NCBI GenBank assembly: GCA_000337115.1 | Contig: AOIR01000063.1 | Coordinates: 116,789-180,788 of the forward strand | Length of the DNA: 64,000 nt | Source: Natrinema thermotolerans DSM 11552 | GTDB taxonomy: Archaea > Halobacteriota > Halobacteria > Halobacteriales > Natrialbaceae | Direction of reading: 5' to 3' | Notes under the pieces: generated by a model | What the model was told of the DNA's origin: nothing | The model's input: only the letters and a program-made list of their open reading frames with translations | Database searches by the model: none | Position numbers and translations under genes: made by a program | Part shown: one piece after another, positions 60,610 to 64,000 of the stretch | Layout of the letters: each line of letters starts with the position of its first letter | How positions within the stretch are numbered: position 1 is the stretch's first letter

Positions 60610-61089
60610 ATGGGAATCAACTACTCAGTCGACGCGGATCCCGACGCCACGGCGAAAGCCATGCTTCGGGAGCGTCATATGAGCCACAAGCACAGCAAGG
60701 AGGTCGCACGCGAGATCAAGGGCAAGACCGTCGGCGAGGCCCAAGCGTACCTCCGTGACGTAATCGACGAGAAGCAGTCGGTCCCGTTCAAGTCCCACAA
60801 CGCCGGCGCGGGGCATCGCTCCGACGTCGACGGCTGGGACGCCGGCAAGTACCCCGAGAAGGTCTCGGGGGAGTTCCTCGACCTGCTCGAGAACGTCGAG
60901 GCCAACGCGGACCATCAGGGCTTCGACGGCGAGTCCATGGAGATCGTCCACGTCGCCGCCCACAAGATCGGCGAGTCCGTGGGCCGCAAGCCCCGCGCGA
61001 TGGGGCGTGCGTCTTCGTGGAACACGCCGGAGGTCGACGTCGAGATCGTCGTCGAAGAACAGGAGACAGACGAGGAGGACGATAGCTAA
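60610..61089 (+). CDS. rpl22: 50S ribosomal protein L22
   Basis: The 159-residue protein begins MGINYSVDADPDATAKAMLRERHMSHKHSKEVAREIKG and has GGVDGWDAGKYPEKV-like and GRKPRAMGRASSWNTPEVDVEIVVEE regions of archaeal uL22. The stop overlaps the S3 start as TAATG. Confidence 0.97.
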   Translation: MGINYSVDADPDATAKAMLRERHMSHKHSKEVAREIKGKTVGEAQAYLRDVIDEKQSVPFKSHNAGAGHRSDVDGWDAGKYPEKVSGEFLDLLENVEANADHQGFDGESMEIVHVAAHKIGESVGRKPRAMGRASSWNTPEVDVEIVVEEQETDEEDDS

Positions 61090-62027
61090 TGGCTGACGAA
61101 CATCAATTCATCGAGAACGGCCTGCAGCGGTCCCAGATCGACGAGTTCTTCCAGGAAGAACTCGGCCGCGCGGGCTACGGTGGTATGGACGTCGCCAAGA
61201 CGCCGATGGGAACCCAGATCGTCCTCAAGGCCGAAAAGCCCGGGATGGTCATCGGCAAGGGCGGCGAGAACATCCGGAAGGTCACGACGACCCTCGAGGA
61301 GCGGTTCAACCTCGAGGACCCCCAGATCGACGTGCAGGAGGTCGAGGAACCCGACCTGAACGCACGGATCGTCGCGGACCGACTGGCCAACGCACTCGAG
61401 CGTGGCTGGTACTTCCGGAAGGCCGGTCACACGACGATCGACCGGATCATGGAAGCCGGCGCGCTCGGTGCCGAGATCGTCCTGTCGGGGAAGGTCACGG
61501 GCGCTCGATCGCGCGTCGAGAAGTTCAACCGCGGCTACATCAAGCACAACGGCGAGCCCGCCGAGACGGTCGTCGACCACGGCCAGGGCGTCGCGGTCAT
61601 GAAACTCGGCACCATCGGTGTCGACGTCAAGATCATCCCGCCGGGTGCGGAGCTGCCCGACGACTTCGAGGTCAGCGAAGACATGGACCCCGAAGAGATC
61701 GTCCCCGACGCCGTCGAGGTCAACGAGGAAGGCGGCGTCGAGGAACTCCTCGAGGGCGAACCCGAGGCCGCCGAGGCCGCGGCTGACGCTGCGGACGCCG
61801 ACGAGGCCGACACCGAGGCCGACCTCGACGAAGACGTCGTCGAGGAGGTCATCGAGGAAGAGGTCGACGCCGACGAGGAGTTCGACGAGGTCGAAGTCCC
61901 CGGCGGCGACGAGGACGTCGAAGAAGACCTCGAGGAACTCGAGGAAGACGTCGAAGCCGAGGCCGAGGAACTCGTCGAGGAGATGGAAGAGGCCGACGAC
62001 GACGCGGACGAGGGAGGTGACGCCTGA
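61089..62027 (+). CDS. rps3: 30S ribosomal protein S3 with a long acidic tail
   Basis: The 312-residue protein starts [33 protein letters not shown] and has a KH domain with [21 protein letters not shown] and the C-terminal domain [39 protein letters not shown]. The last roughly 105 residues (from about 207) are almost all Glu, Asp, Ala and Val, a disordered acidic extension usual in haloarchaeal S3. The stop overlaps the L29 start. Confidence 0.97.
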   Translation: MADEHQFIENGLQRSQIDEFFQEELGRAGYGGMDVAKTPMGTQIVLKAEKPGMVIGKGGENIRKVTTTLEERFNLEDPQIDVQEVEEPDLNARIVADRLANALERGWYFRKAGHTTIDRIMEAGALGAEIVLSGKVTGARSRVEKFNRGYIKHNGEPAETVVDHGQGVAVMKLGTIGVDVKIIPPGAELPDDFEVSEDMDPEEIVPDAVEVNEEGGVEELLEGEPEAAEAAADAADADEADTEADLDEDVVEEVIEEEVDADEEFDEVEVPGGDEDVEEDLEELEEDVEAEAEELVEEMEEADDDADEGGDA

Positions 62028-62251
62028 TGGCGATCCTCCACGTCGAAGAGATCCGCGACATGACGCCCGCCGAGCGGGCGGAAGAACTCGAGGAACTCGA
62101 GACCGAACTGCTGAACCAGAAGTCCGTCCTCGCCGCCGGTGGGGCCCCGGAGAACCCGGGCCGCATCGGCGAGCTGGGTCGCACCATCGCGCGGATCAAG
62201 ACGATCCAGCGCGAGGAAGGCGACGTAGCGGACGAAGCGACCGACGAATAA
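62027..62251 (+). CDS. rpl29: 50S ribosomal protein L29
   Basis: The 74-residue protein has [62 protein letters not shown], the two-helix uL29. It overlaps S3 by one base. Confidence 0.96.
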   Translation: MAILHVEEIRDMTPAERAEELEELETELLNQKSVLAAGGAPENPGRIGELGRTIARIKTIQREEGDVADEATDE

Positions 62252-62261
62252 CCACACACCA

Positions 62262-62669
62262 ATGGCACTAACACCCGAAACGCTGCCGCGACACGAACTC
62301 AACGGGCTCCCCGTCCGAGTCGTCGAGAGCGACGACTCCTCGCGGGTGGGCATAGAGGGACGCGTCGTCATCGAGACGACCAAGACCCTCTCCGTAGAGA
62401 TCCGTGACGGCGGCGAGTCTCGGGTGGTGATGGTGCCGAAATCGGGCTCGACGTTCGAGTTCGCGATCACAGATGACGCCGCCGACCTCACGAAGGGGTC
62501 GGGGACTACGTCCAAACTGGCCGACACTCAACCTGCAGCGGGGGACGATTGCGCCGCCGCTGTAGATAGCGCCGGCGAGGATGTAGCCTACGTTACGGTC
62601 GATGGATCGCGCTTGCTCTCACGACCCGCCCGACGCACGGAAACGAATGGTGACTCACCATGGCAATAG
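62262..62669 (+). CDS. rnp1: RNase P protein component 1 (Rpp29-like)
   Basis: The 135-residue protein has the Rpp29/Pop4 core: LPRHELNGLPVRVVES, GIEGRVVIETTKTLSVEI, VVMVPKSGSTFEFAI. A disordered insertion near residues 80-110 (TTSKLADTQPAAGDDCAAAVDS) interrupts the usual compact length before VAYVTVDGSRLLSRPARR. It is part of the archaeal RNase P holoenzyme for tRNA 5' maturation. It sits between L29 and S17 as in many archaea, and overlaps S17. Confidence 0.92.
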   Translation: MALTPETLPRHELNGLPVRVVESDDSSRVGIEGRVVIETTKTLSVEIRDGGESRVVMVPKSGSTFEFAITDDAADLTKGSGTTSKLADTQPAAGDDCAAAVDSAGEDVAYVTVDGSRLLSRPARRTETNGDSPWQ

Positions 62670-63094
62670 GACTAGACGTTGACACCCCTCCGGAACCAGA
62701 GAACCCGGAGGAATACGACTACGAGAAGTGTCCGTTCTACGGCGAACTCTCCGTTCGAGGGCAGATCCTCGAGGGGACGGTCGTCTCGACGGACATGGAC
62801 AAGACCGTAGTCGTCGAGCGAGAGTACGATGTGGCGGTCCCGAAGTACGACCGACACATGAAACGACGCTCGCGCATCCCGGCACACGTACCGGGCGTGC
62901 TCGAGCCGCTCTCGGTCGGTGACACGGTCAAGATCGCAGAGACCCGACCACTGTCGAAGACGAAATCGCACGTGGTCGTCGAAGTAACCGAGGAAGCGAC
63001 CGCCGAGGACCTCGCGGAGCTGACCAGCCAGGCCGAGCCTGAGCCGGCGCTTTCCGACGAGGACCTCGCCGCCGCAGAAGAGGGTGATCAGTGA
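62660..63094 (+). CDS. rps17: 30S ribosomal protein S17
   Basis: The 144-residue protein has [87 protein letters not shown] and an acidic C-terminal extension of about 38 residues. It starts ten bases inside the end of rnp1. Confidence 0.97.
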   Translation: MAIGLDVDTPPEPENPEEYDYEKCPFYGELSVRGQILEGTVVSTDMDKTVVVEREYDVAVPKYDRHMKRRSRIPAHVPGVLEPLSVGDTVKIAETRPLSKTKSHVVVEVTEEATAEDLAELTSQAEPEPALSDEDLAAAEEGDQ

Positions 63095-63492
63095 TGGAGG
63101 CGATGAAGGCCGACGTCACGCAGGGCCTGAAGAAGGGCTCGCTGGTCACGTGTGCCGACAACACCGGCGCGCGTGAGCTGAAGGTCATCAGCGTCGCGGG
63201 CTACCACGGCACCAAGAACCGCCAACCGAAGGCGGGGATCGGTGACAAAGTGACCGTCTCGGTCACCAAGGGTACCCCCGAGATGCGCCGCCAGGTCCTC
63301 GAGGCCGTCGTCGTCCGCCAGCGGAAGTCGATCCGCCGGCCCGACGGCACCCGACTGAAGTTCGAGGACAACGCGGCGGTCATCATCGACGAGAACGAAG
63401 AGCCCCGTGGTACGGAGATCAAGGGGCCGATCGCCCGCGAAGTCGCGGAACGCTTCGGAGCAATCGCCAGCACGGCGACGATGATCGTATAG
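63094..63492 (+). CDS. rpl14: 50S ribosomal protein L14
   Basis: I chose the ATG at 63094, overlapping the S17 stop (TGATG), to give [45 protein letters not shown]. The [46 protein letters not shown] segment is typical archaeal uL14. Confidence 0.97.
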   Translation: MEAMKADVTQGLKKGSLVTCADNTGARELKVISVAGYHGTKNRQPKAGIGDKVTVSVTKGTPEMRRQVLEAVVVRQRKSIRRPDGTRLKFEDNAAVIIDENEEPRGTEIKGPIAREVAERFGAIASTATMIV

Positions 63493-63494
63493 AT

Positions 63495-63851
63495 ATGACC
63501 GAGCAACCACACAAACAGCGAACGCAGACGGAACGCGCGCCGCTGCACAAGCGACAGAAGCAGCTGCACGCGACGCTGTCCGACGACCTCCGCGAGGAGT
63601 ACGACACCCGTCGAACCCGCGTCAACGCGGGCGACACGGTCGAGGTCATGCGCGGCGACCACGCCGGCGACGAAGGCGAGGTCATCCGCGCGATCCTCGA
63701 GGACGGAACGATTCACGTCGAGGACGTGACCGTCGAGACGGCCGACGGCGAGGAAGTGCCGCGGCCGCTTGACCCGTCGAACGTCCGGATCACGGACCTC
63801 GACCTCGAGGACGAGCGTCGCGAGGCGCGTCTCGAAGGTGATAGCGAATGA
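63495..63851 (+). CDS. rpl24: 50S ribosomal protein L24
   Basis: The 118-residue protein has [58 protein letters not shown], the KOW-type uL24. It overlaps S4e by ATGA. Confidence 0.97.
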   Translation: MTEQPHKQRTQTERAPLHKRQKQLHATLSDDLREEYDTRRTRVNAGDTVEVMRGDHAGDEGEVIRAILEDGTIHVEDVTVETADGEEVPRPLDPSNVRITDLDLEDERREARLEGDSE

Positions 63852-64000
63852 CGAAACACCAGAAACGACTATCGGTACCGAAGTCCTGGCCGGTCGAGCG
63901 AAAGACCGAGACCTTCACGGTCAAGGCCGACGCCGGTCCCCACGGTGAAGACGGCGTGCCGCTCGTCGTCCTCCTGCGGGACGTCCTCGGCTACGTGGAC
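63848..64000 (+). CDS. rps4e: 30S ribosomal protein S4e, 5' part
   Basis: The gene starts with ATG at 63848, overlapping the L24 stop, and runs off the window. The visible 51 residues begin [19 protein letters not shown] and continue with [14 protein letters not shown], matching archaeal/eukaryotic eS4, which normally follows L24. Confidence 0.93.
   Translation, partial: MTKHQKRLSVPKSWPVERKTETFTVKADAGPHGEDGVPLVVLLRDVLGYVD

Overview
The window comes from a haloarchaeon. The evidence is very GC-rich DNA, strongly acidic proteins, TATA-box promoters placed so that several mRNAs look leaderless, the archaeal ribosomal operon order with an RNase P protein (Rnp1) inside it, a pterin-dependent C1 enzyme (Mch), and several families known mainly from Halobacteria (DUF7310/DUF7311, HalOD1, DUF2240, GTPBP1-type GTPase). 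A Natrialbales-type host is my guess; nothing in the window proves the genus.

Layout. From 1 to about 14.2 kb there is ordinary chromosomal content: the end of a type IV pilus-like cluster, a DMT transporter, an RNase H-type protein, a DUF2240 protein, HAD hydrolases, methylglyoxal synthase, an SDR, a SAM methyltransferase, an AI-2E-type permease, a CoA-disulfide-reductase-like flavoprotein, a divergent HxlR regulator/thioredoxin-reductase pair with clear GTAAC-N3-GTTAC palindromes, and a glyoxalase-fold protein.

From about 14.2 to 44.8 kb there is a genomic island encoding a contractile injection system (CIS) of the extracellular eCIS type. I can assign an AAA+ ATPase, a DUF4255 (Pvc16-type) tail terminator, two tube proteins, one sheath, a DUF6760-type protein, a tail-assembly protein, a LysM tube/baseplate adaptor, a hub and a spike encoded by separate genes, a PAAR tip, gp25, two baseplate-J-type wedge proteins and a tail-protein-I-type wedge carrying a large N-terminal extension. 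No capsid, terminase, portal or integrase gene is present. Less familiar components are a 1,653-residue disordered-looking protein with a conserved-looking C-terminus, a polytopic membrane protein, a fibre-like protein, one intact and two truncated DUF4157 modules, two distant paralogues of unknown function, and two tiny translationally coupled ORFs. An IS6-family element closes the island beside pyrF.

From 44.8 to 64 kb the chromosome is ordinary again: pyrF, a hicBA toxin-antitoxin pair, small zinc-finger and hypothetical genes, a GTPBP1-type GTPase, a GDT1-family transporter, the proC-proB-proA operon, mch, a thiamine-binding-type protein, a HalOD1 protein, DUF4112, tRNA-Gly(GCC), and a SPOUT methyltransferase followed by the S10-type ribosomal operon (L3, L4, L23, L2, S19, L22, S3, L29, Rnp1, S17, L14, L24, S4e), which runs off the end.

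How the parts work together. The CIS genes are enough, on family knowledge, to build a sheathed contractile tail: a baseplate with hub, spike and PAAR tip, a tube capped by the DUF4255 protein, and an AAA+ ATPase helping assembly. The DUF4157 protein and its operon partner are the best candidates for cargo. The membrane protein beside the baseplate operon is a candidate for docking or release. These last roles are inferences.
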